Assembly: GCA_016647705.1 (NCBI GenBank)
Contig: CM028338.1
Span: forward strand, 23,023,577 to 23,087,576
Reading direction: 5' to 3'
Source: Eucommia ulmoides
Lineage: Eukaryota > Streptophyta > Magnoliopsida > Garryales > Eucommiaceae
Length of the DNA: 64,000 nt
The notes under the pieces: generated by a model
The model's database searches: none
Told to the model about the DNA's origin: nothing
The model's input: the letters and a program-made list of their open reading frames with translations, nothing else
Part shown: piece after piece, positions 25,307 to 36,559 of the stretch
How positions within the stretch are numbered: position 1 is the stretch's first letter
Layout: every line of letters starts with the position of its first letter
Made by a program: the position numbers and the translations under genes

Positions 25307-26850
25307 TGGTGGCAGCTAATTAAGCGCTTTCACTTTCACCGCAAGAGTACGGATCAAGTTTTAGTATAATGGACCTTTCGATTAGGTATTGTATCCACAT
25401 GGATTGGTTGAGATTACTATCGAGTACCGTGATTATCATACCCTAATTTTATCTAGGCGAAAAAAATGGAATATAATTTAATACAAATACTAAAATACTA
25501 ATTTACTATACTAATTACTATATTGAGATAGTTTTGAGAGAATAGGTTGTGTAGGGATTAGTTTCGTTTACGAATACGTGTTCGATTTCGTTTTAGTTTA
25601 TATTAACTGTGTTCGACTTATATTATAATCTCAGTTCGTAAACTTCTCCGCCATCTTTCTCGAGTGTAAGATGGGAGAATACGCGACTTCGTGTCAACAC
25701 TGAAGTCCCCCTCAACGTCTTAACGACCCTAGGCCACATGAGTCTCACCCAACATCATCGATTACACACAATCCAACTCCCTCCTGGGTTATTAGATCGT
25801 CGCGTTGTATTTACCCTATCGAAAATCTCAGTTCTAAAACTCTCTCATCACTTATCCAGAGTGTAATACGAGGGAATACATGACTTTGCATCAATGCCAA
25901 AGTCTTCCTCAATGTCTTAACAACTCTAGGTCACATGAGTCTTGCCCCAACGTCATCGATTGTCCAAAATCCAACTCCCGACCGGGTTGTTGAATCGTGG
26001 CGTTCGTTTATTCTAGTCCAAATCCGGGATTTGTCAAACCCCGTATTCTTATAACATCATTCTCATAACATGATAAAAAAACAATACGAAACACACAATC
26101 AAAATAACGAAGAACATCTGCAAACAAAACACAAACTCAATTAAACAATGTATTCATAAATTATATAAATATCCCTAAACAACCTATGTTTAGCCAATGG
26201 CCATAACCATGTCTACAATGTAAAATGGCGTAAACATGCTCAACAACTACCAAAATGAAGAAAACAAAGAGAAGAAACAAGCGACTTAGCCTATATCCAA
26301 AGAATTGACGCTAGAACCGTCGAACGATCGCTTCCCTCTTCATCTTCCACCTCGGGTTGAGAGCGCTCCCTAAAAAATCCCTTATCCTAACCCTAAAATA
26401 TAGCCTAAGGCCTCAGGGGCCAAAGAACTCAGAAGAGAGGATGAGAGAAGGGCATTTATAGGCTAAACAATATCAAACAAAATATCTAAACTGTGCAGAG
26501 GCTACCGCCGCGTGGAGTATGTCGGTTAAGGTTCGCCGAGGCGATGGAGTAGGTGATGGATTAGGAAAAGTTTATACTAGTTCACCGCCTAGGCGGTGAG
26601 GTTTTATCAAAAATGGAATTTTCTTAGCTTCTTCACCGTTGCGGCGGTGGTCTGGACGCCGCGGTGATGGGCTTGTTTGCAGAATCTTGCCGCCTTACTC
26701 ATTTTTTCATTGTTCTCTGACCGTTCTCGATATGATTTAATTGTTTATGCTCTGATTTCATACCTTTTCACCCCATGCACCTGTTTTGATACAAAAAAAA
26801 TAAAAACATATAAAGATAACTATAAAACTACTCTAAAACTAACAAAACCG
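25307..26850 (-). repeat. NA-B3 5' LTR, outer end truncated
   Basis: Starts TGGTGGCAGC and stops at AAAACCGG, about 30 bases short of the expected CCTATCA end. It has the same roughly 195-base tandem duplication as its partner. The minus-strand TATAAATG is at 26453-26460. The perfect 16-base palindrome CACCGCCTAGGCGGTG is at 26583-26598. Confidence 0.85.
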
Positions 26851-26871
26851 GGACAAAACACGGTGTTCACA
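26851..26871 (-). repeat. T1 5' LTR, segment 4 (outer end)
   Basis: The 21 bases between the truncated end of NA-B3 and the resuming Copia-1 reading. On the minus strand they read TGTGAACACCGTGTTTTGTC, a typical LTR start. The assignment rests on that and on the imperfect target duplication. Confidence 0.45.
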
Positions 26872-27790
26872 TATCTCTATCATACTATTCATTTGTTTCT
26901 TCTTTGTGCTTGGTTTCTATTTCTAAATATATTTCAGAGGCTCTCTCTCACCCTGTTTTGATGATTGCAATGAAGGTGGAAATGCTTGCTTTACATAAAA
27001 ACTGTACTTACGATCTCGTCTAGCTTCCGCATGGGAAAATGATTGTTGGATGTCAATGGGTATACACAGTCAAAGTTCTTCTGGACGGAACAATTTATCG
27101 AATCAAGGCTCACTTGCCAAAGGTTATACTCAGATATATGGTCATGCTTAATCTTAGATGTTTTCTTCCGTTGCCAAGCTCACATCTATTTGGTTGTTTA
27201 TCTCTCTTGCTTCCACCTTTCGTTGGACATTATATTAGCTTGACATCAAGAATGCCTTCTTGAATGGTGATCTAATTGAGGAAGTTTACATGGAGTAGCC
27301 TTTTGGGTTTGTTGCTCAGGGCGAGTCTAGTTTGGTTTTTTCGCTTGAAGAAATCCATTTATTATCTTAAGCAGCCTTCTCAAGCGTGGTTTGGGAGATT
27401 CAGTGACATAATTACCAAGTTTGGTTTAGTACGTTGTAAAGTCGATCATTCAAGATTTTACAAATATGGTAAAAACAGAAGAATATTACTGATTGTGTAA
27501 ATGGATGATATAGTGATTGCCCAAGACGACCACAATGGTATTCAAGAACTCAAACGGTTTTTGAATAGTAAGTTTTAAACCAAATATTTGGGTTAATTGA
27601 AGTATTTTTTGGGTATTGACATGGCTTGATCGAGTTAAGGCATTTTTTTTTCTATCAGGGGAAATAAGTCTTTGATCTATTGAGCGAAATTGGAATAATA
27701 GAAGCTAAATCGATTGACTCGCCTTTGGATTTAAATAAAAAACTATTGCCATATCAAAGGGTACTACTGAAAGATTCAGGGCGGTACAGA
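26872..27790 (+). pseudogene. Copia-1 reverse transcriptase, right half, decayed
   Basis: Resumes the Copia-1 reading with HISLSYYSFVSSL, overlapping the AHLS at the left break. Then come SEALSHPV, RT blocks around 27040-27100 (WVYTVK-type), LDIKNAFLNGDLIEEVYME followed by TAG (27241-27299), and KKSIYYLKQPSQAWFGRF (27344). MDDIV with a stop in place of the Tyr of YVDDI is near 27497-27515, and YFLGIDMA near 27606. RNase H and the 3' LTR are missing. The reading fades by 27790. Confidence 0.82.
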
Positions 27791-27859
27791 TGGTGATTTA
27801 AATTTGACAAATATTAAGGAAAATTTGACAAAATAAATTTTCTGTTGTTGTTAGTCCCG

Positions 27860-28591
27860 ATGATTCTTGATCCTCAATGTAAATTGAAATATATCAGTTG
27901 GTGCTTGAGAATAAATTACGATATTGTAATTATGGAGGAAGTAATGAAGAGTGTGATGGGTTATTTGGCTTGGTTATATGATTGATATTCATTTAATGAA
28001 ATTGGTAATGTCATCGTCAGTGAAAATGTGAGTGATTCAATACTTGATAGTGGGTTGGATGAAGAAGAGGAGGACGCTCACACTATATTTTTATCTTAGT
28101 TTCGTAAATACATTGCGGAGGAATTTAATATGTCTAGTAAATTAGAGTTGGTTAGGTATTTAGCAACCCCAGTAGAAACTGGAAGTGATGATTTTGAAAT
28201 TTTGGGATGGTAGTGGACTAATTCAACAAAATATCTAATTCTTTCTCAAGTTTCAAGGGATGTATTAGCAATTTCAATGTCCACGGTTGCCTCTGAGTCT
28301 ACTTTTAGTACGGGTAGATGAATTCTTAGTACTTTGCGTAGTTCGTTATTGGCAAAGATGGTTGAGACTCTCATTTGCACTCAGAATTGGTTGCGCTCTT
28401 CAAAGCTAATCAATCTTCGTGATGGAATGAAAGAAGTAGAACAAATAGAAAAATTTGAGGAAGTGTTGGTTATTGACTATAATATTTTGTCTCCAGTATT
28501 GGTTATTGACTATAATTTCTTTCACTCATATTATTCTTTTGTTGTAGAACTTATAGAATTGAGTCAGGCAACAACAATAATTGATGATTGA
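27860..28591 (+). pseudogene. hAT transposase, C-terminal half with dimerisation domain
   Basis: One continuous frame of 243 codons, interrupted only by four stops: TGA 27983-27985, TAG 28097-28099, TAG 28211-28213 and TGA 28319-28321. It begins MILDPQCKLKYISWCL and contains the hAT dimerisation signature: EILGW followed by a stop where Trp is usual, then RDVLAISMSTVASESTFS and LLAKMVETLICTQNWLRS. hAT transposases of the Ac/RICESLEEPER type cut and paste DNA as dimers. The BED zinc finger and the catalytic N-terminal part are absent. No frameshift occurs, so decay is by point changes. Terminal inverted repeats were not found. Confidence 0.87.
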
Positions 28592-29763
28592 TGTTACAAT
28601 TATTAGTTTTTAGAGGTAAGAATTCTTAAATTGTAAATATATATTCTTTGTATTTTTTTGGTGAAGCTTTGCTTTTTTTTTTTTTTTTTTTCCACTTTGT
28701 CTGTAGTGATTTGCAACTTGGAACATGTGATTGATGTGGTTTTGAAATGAAATGGTCTAGCTGCAACATGCAAGTGATCTAATTATTTAAGCGTCTTTTT
28801 TTTTTTTTTTTTTTTTTTAATATGTGGATTTTTTGTTTGATTCGGTTATTTGGTTCATTGATTGGGACATTGTGTAATAATTGTTTTTTGAATTTTAAAT
28901 TTTAGATTTTACTATTCCAATGATGATTAAGTTACATATTTAAGATAAATTTTGAATACAATTTATTTAAGACTTTAGAGATATTTAATGATTTTGTTAA
29001 AAAATTAGAATGTGTTCTTCCATTAAAGTTCCAAGAGTACCCCACCATATATGGAAATTACGACGGGAGCCCCTTTGTCGGGAAAAAAGAGAGACAAAAT
29101 GATTCTTTTACCCTAAACTTTATTTGAATGAAATATAAATAAAAAAGAAAAATGTTATTAACGAATTTACTATTTTGGCCTTAAAAAACTAAATTAATAT
29201 TCTTTTATTTTTAAATAGTCTCTTTTCTTTTTCTTTTTCATTTTACTTCATCTTCAACCGTATCTACGCAAAACCAAACACCACCATTGAAACCATAATC
29301 GTATTTGTAAATTTGAGAAAACATATGCAGATTTGTGAGAAAGAGAAACTAAATCGCAAATCTAAATCATCATATCGTCCATTGTTGTTCCATTGTTACA
29401 TCTACTGGAATTGATCTTCAAAACTTGGGTAGCTCTGGATAGTTTTAGATTTAAGACAGAGCTGAATGTTTTTCTGGGGGTTTCAGTAGCATGTCCCCTA
29501 GTTTACCCTAAAGTTTTAAAAAGTCCCCTGTCCAATTACAATTTTTTTTTAGGCCCGTGCATTAAAACATGCAGAAAGGTATTCACTCGTACCCGCAGCC
29601 ATATTAGCTAAAACTTCATTTTGACGTGACAAATCACTCTATGAAAACAAATCCATTCACCTAAAGCTTGAGATACCCCATAAAAACTCTCAAAAACCCT
29701 CTTTATCTACGTACCAAACCCTAGAATTCTACAACAAAATACTATTCCTCCTCAAACATAACC
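28592..29763. other. Non-coding, AT-rich
   Basis: No recognisable gene. It has T runs at about 28675-28692 and 28799-28818, and a pyrimidine-rich stretch near 29220-29250. The frame 29393-29611 shows no known motif. Confidence 0.5.
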
Positions 29764-31487
29764 ATGAAAAGCACGATATCTAAGTCCTCCGGTGATGAAT
29801 TATAGGATGCTTCGTAAAGAGTAAAATCGATTCAGGCAACGAATCGATTATGACTATTTGTGTCGATTTGATGATTTCACTCTATTTGAGACTAGTAGAA
29901 CACAACAATATTTCGACAAATATATTATAACGATTTCACATTAAAATTGGGAAAAATACACTTAGTTGTCTTTTTCAACATAATAGTAGTTACATGTAAG
30001 TACTAAAACATGATCACAATGAATTTTTGTACACATGCATGTAAATATCTATTGTATGTATCTGACACTACACGATTCACTCAAAAAATGAAAAATAAAA
30101 TGCGTCATATCTGTTAGATGTACCTAATATCAAATGGTTCACTCAAACTTGTGCCTAACATTCGCTAGATGTAACAATATTAAACGATTTCATCTTAAAA
30201 CTCCCAATATATATTGTGTTGTTTGATTTTTTTTTTTTTTTTTTGTGAATAAACATATTTACATGTAACTAATACTAACGTTGGTATTAAATATGAAGTG
30301 TACAGGTGATTCTATTTTTTTTGCATAAAAATAGTTACGTGTAACTAATATTACATAGTTACCTGTTGTTATGCACATGCATTGTATTCTAAAATGTGCA
30401 TAACATAGTTACATCTAATTTGTAACTATATATCTAACATTTTGGAGACGTGTAACTAAAGTTTGAAAACATTAATACATTTTGTAGTATGTCTCTAACA
30501 TATTGGAGACATGTAAGTAAACGTTTGCAAACATGAACATATTTAGTAACTATTTAGTAGAATGTATCCAATATATTGCAGACATGTAACTAAATTTGAA
30601 AACATCATTTTCATAGAATGTATCTAACATATTGCAAACATCAAATAATAGAAAGTAATATTTATAATTTATTTTGGTTTTGACATGTATATAATTCTCT
30701 ATAACATTTGCATACATACTCTATTTTCTTAATTTTCCCTTATAAAAATAGTAGATACATGTAACTTGTATTCACAAATGCCTTGTACTTATGCACACAT
30801 CTATGAATTTGTAGTTTGTACTAATAAAAGTAACTTATTTGATATAGATCCAAGAAAAGCAAAGCCACTAGATGAAGCGAAAGATTCAGAATATATTGTT
30901 GTGACATCATCACCGCAAGAGAGGTTGAAAAGTAGTGGTCATTTCAGATTGTCGTTTATTCACATTATTGATCTATTGAGTGAGTTAAAGCTACGAAAAG
31001 AACACAAGGAGGGTCTAGCCAAAATACCATTTTGGTGGACATTTAGGTCTCTTTTGGACAAAGATGTAACGTCAGAGCAATGTAGGAAAAAAAAAAATTC
31101 TATTTAGTGAAATAATATATCGTTTCAATCCCTATAAGAAAACATTCAAAATTAGCGACAAGTACATTAGATTAAAAGCATGTGATATGTGATTAATTTT
31201 TGGCATCAAGTCCGGGATGGAAATTGTGAATAGAAATTATGGCACAAGACGGTCATCGCAATTTATGTATAAGAACAATCTGAAATATTTGCCAAAAGTT
31301 GCTATTTGAATGATAAAAGAACTTGCCAAAAAGGTGGTTAAAGGTGAGACAATGACAGAAATCCCTAATCTAGTTCGACTTCTATGCATGTATCTATTGG
31401 CGACCTATTTTTATGCAAATAAGGGGTAATTCATTTCATTTTGGCTTTTGAAGTACGTTGAAGACATCGATAGCATGATTTTGTATG
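29764..31487 (+). pseudogene. ULP-like gene, upstream part, split
   Basis: The supported coding part is 30766-31487: FRLSFIHIIDLLSELKLRKEHKEG, KIPFWWTF and LLDKDVTSEQC. After a frameshift in an A run at 31088-31098 the reading continues as ILFSEIIYRFNPYKKTFKI, DKYIRLKACDM and LIFGIKSGMEIV, ending FWLLKYVEDIDSMILY at 31487. This looks like the domain that precedes the protease in plant ULP-like genes, many of them spread by MULE transposons. A possible start is ATG 29764, after leader-like sequence, but the stretch between is intron-like and rich in TTACATGTAA motifs. In-frame stops lie near 31190, 31310 and 31426. Copia-2 begins at 31488. The family assignment leans on the protease part at 53396-54600. 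Confidence 0.5.
29984..30775. repeat. Array of TTACATGTAA-like motifs, left
   Basis: Dispersed near-copies of the palindrome TTACATGTAA or its halves (GTAACTAA, ACATGTAA) occur about every 40-100 bases, for example at about 29988, 30250, 30335, 30450, 30509, 30581 and 30757. The same motifs fill 54690-55145. Confidence 0.6.
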
Positions 31488-32789
31488 TGTTGAACCTAAT
31501 ATTTTGATGGACAATTAAACGTTGATGTTTTATGGAGTTAATAGTTTTATTGAGTGATTTCAGATTAAAAGTTCAATATGTTGAAATAAAAAAATAAAAA
31601 AAAGAGTAAAAAACATTAATCGTTAAAGATTTACTAGTCGAAGAATTTATGAAGCAATCATTGAAGACTCAAAAGAATTCATGAAGAAATTCAAGATAGG
31701 TTGCATGATAAAGATAATGAATATTTTTATAGCATTGAAGACATTTAGGTAAAAACAACTCATTACTTTTATGCTCTTAATACAACTTGAATTAGGATCA
31801 CGTACGAAACTTTAAAAAGGGATAAAATTATATGCATCATGGTCAGAAGTGATATATTTAAGATCTTAGATGATTTTTATAAAATGTTAAATCATAAAAA
31901 TGTTTTTGATGAAGTGTTTAAGTGAAAAAATGGTTTTAACACACACACACACACAAAAAAAAAACGTTTTTTTGGTCAATTCGGTGAACCGATGAAATGG
32001 GTTGATTGACTAACGAAAAAAGTAGCTGGAGGGAGTTAAAAGGGTGAACATATTGACTAATTCAGTCAAACAATGAGATAAGTTGGTCGATTAATGAATC
32101 CAATAGTTGAAACAAAGAAATTAAGGAAAACGCATTGGGCAATTTGGTCAACCGACGGGGAGGTCAGCCAACCGACAGTAGTCGGTGCAACGGTAAAAAA
32201 ATTGACCGTTGTAGGGTTGGTCGACCAAAACTGGGCCGACTAACTGATGGTGGCAACAGTCAGGGTTAATTTTTAGTCTGAGAAAATAAATAAATTAGGG
32301 ATTGATCTTTAGCCTGTGAAAAAGATTAAGTTAATCTTTAGCCTTTTAAAAGATTAGTTTTTTATTCTTTCTGTAATAGAATTAGGTTAGCCCTTAGCCA
32401 AAAAAAGATAAGTTTTTCCTAAGTCAATGAAAAGGATAAGTGTAATAATGTGAGAGTGTAAAGGTAATTTTGAACTTGCAAAAAGAATTAGGATTATAAG
32501 TGTTTGGTTCCTACATGGGAAAAGAATCAAGGTTAGTGGATTGTAAAATTTTTGTGGGGCTCGGGGGACTAGATATGGGTAAAATTAGCTTACCGAACCA
32601 ATTTAAATGGTTGTATGCTACGTTGTTATATTTTTGCTGTTTGAGTATGTACTTAGTTAAACACATTTCCATTGCTTAACATGATAATAATCAATTTGGA
32701 AAATTAATGACTTGTATTTGATTTAATTATTTAAAATTTTGTCACTATCCAATTCACCTTACCCTTTTGGGTAGATCATTGGGCCAACA
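31488..32789 (+). repeat. Copia-2 5' LTR
   Basis: 1302 bases, TGTTGAACC...GGGCCAACA, with a PBS directly behind. Its first roughly 370 bases match 43118-43490. Around 31970-32260 it holds repeated GGTCGACC/GGTTGGT-type segments. Confidence 0.82.
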
Positions 32790-32790
32790 G

Positions 32791-32803
32791 TTGGTACCAA
32801 AGC
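32791..32803 (+). other. Copia-2 primer binding site
   Basis: TTGGTACCAAAGC, a variant of the tRNA-Met type TGGTATCAGAGC, two bases behind the LTR. Confidence 0.7.
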
Positions 32804-32884
32804 TGCTTTAGCTCGATAGGTTTAAAATCCTAACTAAAAAAATCACACGGAACACCACTTGAATACACTAGTTGAAGGGCAATC

Positions 32885-34140
32885 TATGCATCGTCTTCTA
32901 TTTTTTACATGCGATAATTATTTATTTTGGAAACCCAGAATGACTGTTTTCTTACAAGCCACCAACTATGAGGTTTAGTTGGTCATTGAGGATGTTCCTA
33001 AATAAAATGGAGTGGTTAAAAAGAAATAACAACTTGATTCGACCGATAAATAAAAATTATCTATTAATACTCAAGCTATTAATCTCTTATTTTGCTCTTA
33101 AGATGCAAATGAGTATAATAGAGTTTCAGGTTGTGAATTATCGGAAGAATTGTGGGATATATTACAAATCACACATGAGGGAACAAATCAAGTGAAGCAG
33201 TCCAAAATCAATGCTTTCATCTATCAATTCGAACTATTCAGAATGCGTAACACAGAATCAATTGAGGAGATGTACACTCGATTCACCAATATTTACAACA
33301 ATCTTGGAGTACTTGTAAAGCCGTATATAATTCAAGACAAAGTATGGAAGATTATGAGATCTTCAACTAAAGTATGGGAACCAAAAGTAACGACGATCAA
33401 GAAAGCAAAGGATCTTACCAAATATGCACTCGATGAACTCATTGGTAACTTAATGACCCATGAGTGAGCTATTCATGAATACGAGGTTGGATCAAGAAAC
33501 AACAAAAAGAAATCTTTGGCACTGAAAGAAGAATGAAGAGAACGATGACAGTGATGGTATAAGTCTTGATAGTGAACAAGAAAAAGATGTGGTGCTTTCT
33601 CACCAACAATTTCACAAACATAACCCAACGAACATTTTGAGGAAAGAAAAATTTTAATATAAACAATATCAAATGCTACAACTGTCATAAAACCGGTCAC
33701 TTCGAATCTGATTGTCCTGAGCTAAAGAACGATAAAAAGCAGAAAAGAAAAGAAAAAAGTGAAAAGGTTAAGAAAAAAATATATGAAAGCCAATTAGGAT
33801 GACTTGGAATCAAGTAGCTTTGAAAAATTTAGTAGCGATGATTCATCCATGCTTTATCTAATGGTAACTGGAGATGAGGTAACTAAATGTTCTAGTTCTT
33901 ATCTTTTAAACTTTGATGAATTATTTGATGTCTATTAAGAACTATTGCATGATTATAAAAACATGTGCTAACAGATAAATGCTTTGCAAAGTATAGTTAA
34001 CACACTTAACAAACAAGTGGTTAAATTTGAATATGAAAACAAGGAATTAAAATCCAACACTTTGGATCTTAAGTTCTATTGTTCTCAAATTCAGCAGTGG
34101 TGAAAACAATATGAAAATGCTTTTGGCAAGTTCAAGATGA
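32885..34140 (+). pseudogene. Copia-2 gag
   Basis: Capsid reading with YLFWKPRMTVFLQA at about 32920 and the 105-codon open part 33150-33467 (LFRMRNTESIEEMYTRFTNI, KDLTKYALDELIGNLMTHE). The zinc knuckle CYNCHKTGHFESDC is at 33674-33715. A leucine/lysine-rich coiled-coil-like stretch (INALQSIVNTLNKQVVKFE) lies near 33975-34070. Stops are scattered and there is a frameshift near 33500-33660. Confidence 0.78.
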
Positions 34141-34380
34141 ATTTTTGATAAAGTTAAAATCGGTTTTCAGAAAAATATTAAGCAAAAAAGATTTCATAAA
34201 TCGTTTTTTTGAAACTAAAAATCTTAGATTTTTAATTGTAATGTTGTGGGGGCATACTGTCACAAAGAGCTATTTTCAAAGATTATCTAAATATAAACAA
34301 ATATGGGTTTCTAAATGAGCGAAAATTGTCCCAGCTAATAAGATCGGACCTACTTAGATTGGGTACCACTTAGGAACTAT

Positions 34381-35271
34381 ATGTGGTGCTCTTTGCAGGT
34401 TATTCTGAAAGCATTATTAAGCAATGAAAAATGGTTCTTGGATAGTGGTTGTTCTTGGTACATGACGGACGACAAATATAAATTTACTTCTTTAACACCT
34501 AAATACGGAGGTCGTGTGACTTTTGGGGACAACGCCAAGGGTAATATTATCAGTATAGGTAATATCGGTAATGAGCCTACTAATATTGAGGATGTATTAT
34601 TAGTAGACGGTCTTAAACATAATTTGCTTAATATAAGTTAATTATTTGACAAGAGGTATAATGTTGTATTTGATAATAATAGATGCATTATTAAGAATGG
34701 GCGTGATAATATTATTTTACTTATGGCATAACATGTTGAGAATATTTACACTTGCTCGTTCAAGGATTTTTTTTCCCCACAAATTTATCATGTTTAAATG
34801 TTTTATTTGAAAATAGCTAGTTAAGGCATAGACGTCTTGGGCATGCTAGTATGGATTTAATTTCTAATTTGTCTAAGAAAAGTCTAGTACATGGATTACC
34901 TGTTCTAAAATATGTTAAAGATAAAGTATGTGGTGCATAATAATTAGGTAGGCAATCTAGATCATCATTCAAAAAGAAGTTGCATATGTCCACATCAAAA
35001 TGTTTTGAATTATTATGTCTAGATTTATTTGGTCCTAATGCTATTGAAAGCTTAGGAGGGAAGTTTTATGCATTCGTGATTGTCAATGACTACTCTAGAC
35101 TTACGTGAGTATATTTCTTATTTAAGAAAAGTGAGGTGACATCTATATTTTCTAAGTTCTGTAAGTGTGTGCAAAATGAGAAGCAATCATGCACAATTAA
35201 CATTCATAGTGATAGAGGCAAAGAATTTAAAAATGATAAAATTATTACCTTTAGTGATGAACATGGATATT
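34381..35271 (+). pseudogene. Copia-2 protease and integrase N-terminal part
   Basis: Protease with WFLDSGCSWYMTDD (catalytic Asp codon 34441-34443) and GNIGNEPTNIEDVLLVDG. GAG-pre-integrase HRRLGHASMDLI is near 34820. The integrase core start has LCLDLFGPNAIESLGGKFYA and NDYSRLT, and the second catalytic block HSDRGKEFKNDKI is at 35205-35245. NA-E cuts the reading after DEHGY. Confidence 0.83.
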
Positions 35272-36559
35272 TGGTGGCGGAATATTACGTCACCACTTTC
35301 ATCGCAAGTGTACGGGTCAAGTTTTAATATAGATGGGAAGGAGTAGGGGTTGTCGTATCCACATGGATTAGTTGAGATTATCATTGAGTACCACGATTGT
35401 CATAACCTAACTTTATTTAGGCGACATAAATTGAGTTTATAATTAATTAATCTAATACTAAGTTAATTAATCTAATTAAACTATAATACTAATATGAGAT
35501 GTTTAGGGGAAAAGATTATCTAGGGATTAACTTTGTTTACAAAAACGTGTTTGGTCTCGTTTAGTTTACAATAATAGTGTTCAACCTCTCCGACAATCTC
35601 TGTATCGTAAATTCACTCACCACCTCTCCCGAGTATAAGATTAGTGAATATGAGACTTCGTATCAACGAAGAAATCTCCCTCAACGTCTTAACGACACTA
35701 GGTCACATGAATCTTGCCCAAACGTTATTGATTGCACACTTTTTAACTCCCTCCCGGGTTATTAGATCGTCGCGTTTTGTTTACCCTAGTCCGAATTCGG
35801 GGTTACCTCTCCTAAGTGTCAAATCCCGTATTCTCTATATATCTAAACAAGCATATAATCAAATAATAATAGTAAATACAATTGAATTAGTGAAGAACAA
35901 CCATCAACGAAACACAACTCAAACAAACGACATTTTCATAAATATTATTAATCGCTAGACAAAATCTGTTTAGCTCATGGCCATAACCATTTATACAATG
36001 AGAAACGAACTAAACATGCTCAACAAACTACCAAAGTTAAGAAAATAAAGAGAGAAATAAAAGAAACTTAGCCGTAGTCCGAAGATTTGGCGTTGAAACC
36101 ATCCAATGATTGCTTCTCCTTATTCGCAACGTGTTTTTCTCCTTCAGATTTGGTTGAGCACTTCCCAAAATATCTCAAAATATTATGAACCCTAAGGGGT
36201 CTTTTTTGGCTGGGAGGAAAGGAGAGGAGAAGATATAGGGTTCAAAATATCTAAAATAAATATTTAAACTGTGTGCAGAGTGACCACTGCGGTAGTGGGA
36301 TTTCAACAAGAATAGGCATTCTCTACATCTTGACCACCGCAACGGTGGACTGCAAGTTATGAATTTTGCCCTTTTGCTTGTTTTCCCACCGTTCTTGATC
36401 CGATTTGATCGTTTATGATCCGTTTTCATCATTTTTCACCCCCATACTTGATTTATACAAAAAGAATAAAAATGTATCAAAACATATTAAAAACGTAATA
36501 AACTTACTCGAAAACTAACAAGTTCGGTTTGGAAATAAATAGGTAAATTACACCTATCA
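35272..36559 (-). repeat. NA-E 3' LTR
   Basis: Starts TGGTGGCGGAATATTACGTC and ends CCTATCA, 1288 bases. About 105-110 bases present in the partner LTR (about 40262-40371) are missing at about 36290, between two palindromic repeats. Confidence 0.9.

Larger units (their letters stand above)
21834..26850 (-). mobile_element. NA-B3: non-autonomous LTR element without gag or pol
   Basis: Two LTRs (21834-23395 and 25307-26850) enclose 1.9 kb without coding capacity. It inserted in T1 at GGTTAC. The last roughly 30 bases of the right LTR and its target duplication are gone. Compared with NA-E, the gag ORF is almost wholly deleted: only its tail (GGTTGCTTCCCAAGAAGCAC to CCTCGGCCCGACAC) and start-side scraps remain at 24990-25110. 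Confidence 0.85.
4141..26871 (-). mobile_element. T1: Tat/Ogre-like LTR element, internal region lost, itself split by three insertions
   Basis: The block separating the two Copia-1 halves begins TGATGTACCC and ends GGTGTTCACA. It is flanked by TATCC (4136-4140) and TATCT (26872-26876), a 4/5 target duplication. After removal of Athila-A, NA-B2 and NA-B3, only two partial copies of one long LTR remain, in minus orientation, joined at about 6018-6023 with no internal sequence between. The family is assigned by comparison with the plus-strand copy at 61294-63879, which is followed by a tRNA-Arg-type PBS as in Tat/Ogre elements. Confidence 0.65.

Noticed and set aside
29984-30775. Spaced repeats as a possible CRISPR-like array
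   Set aside because: Spacing is irregular, units are about 10 bases and imperfect, and the DNA is plant nuclear.
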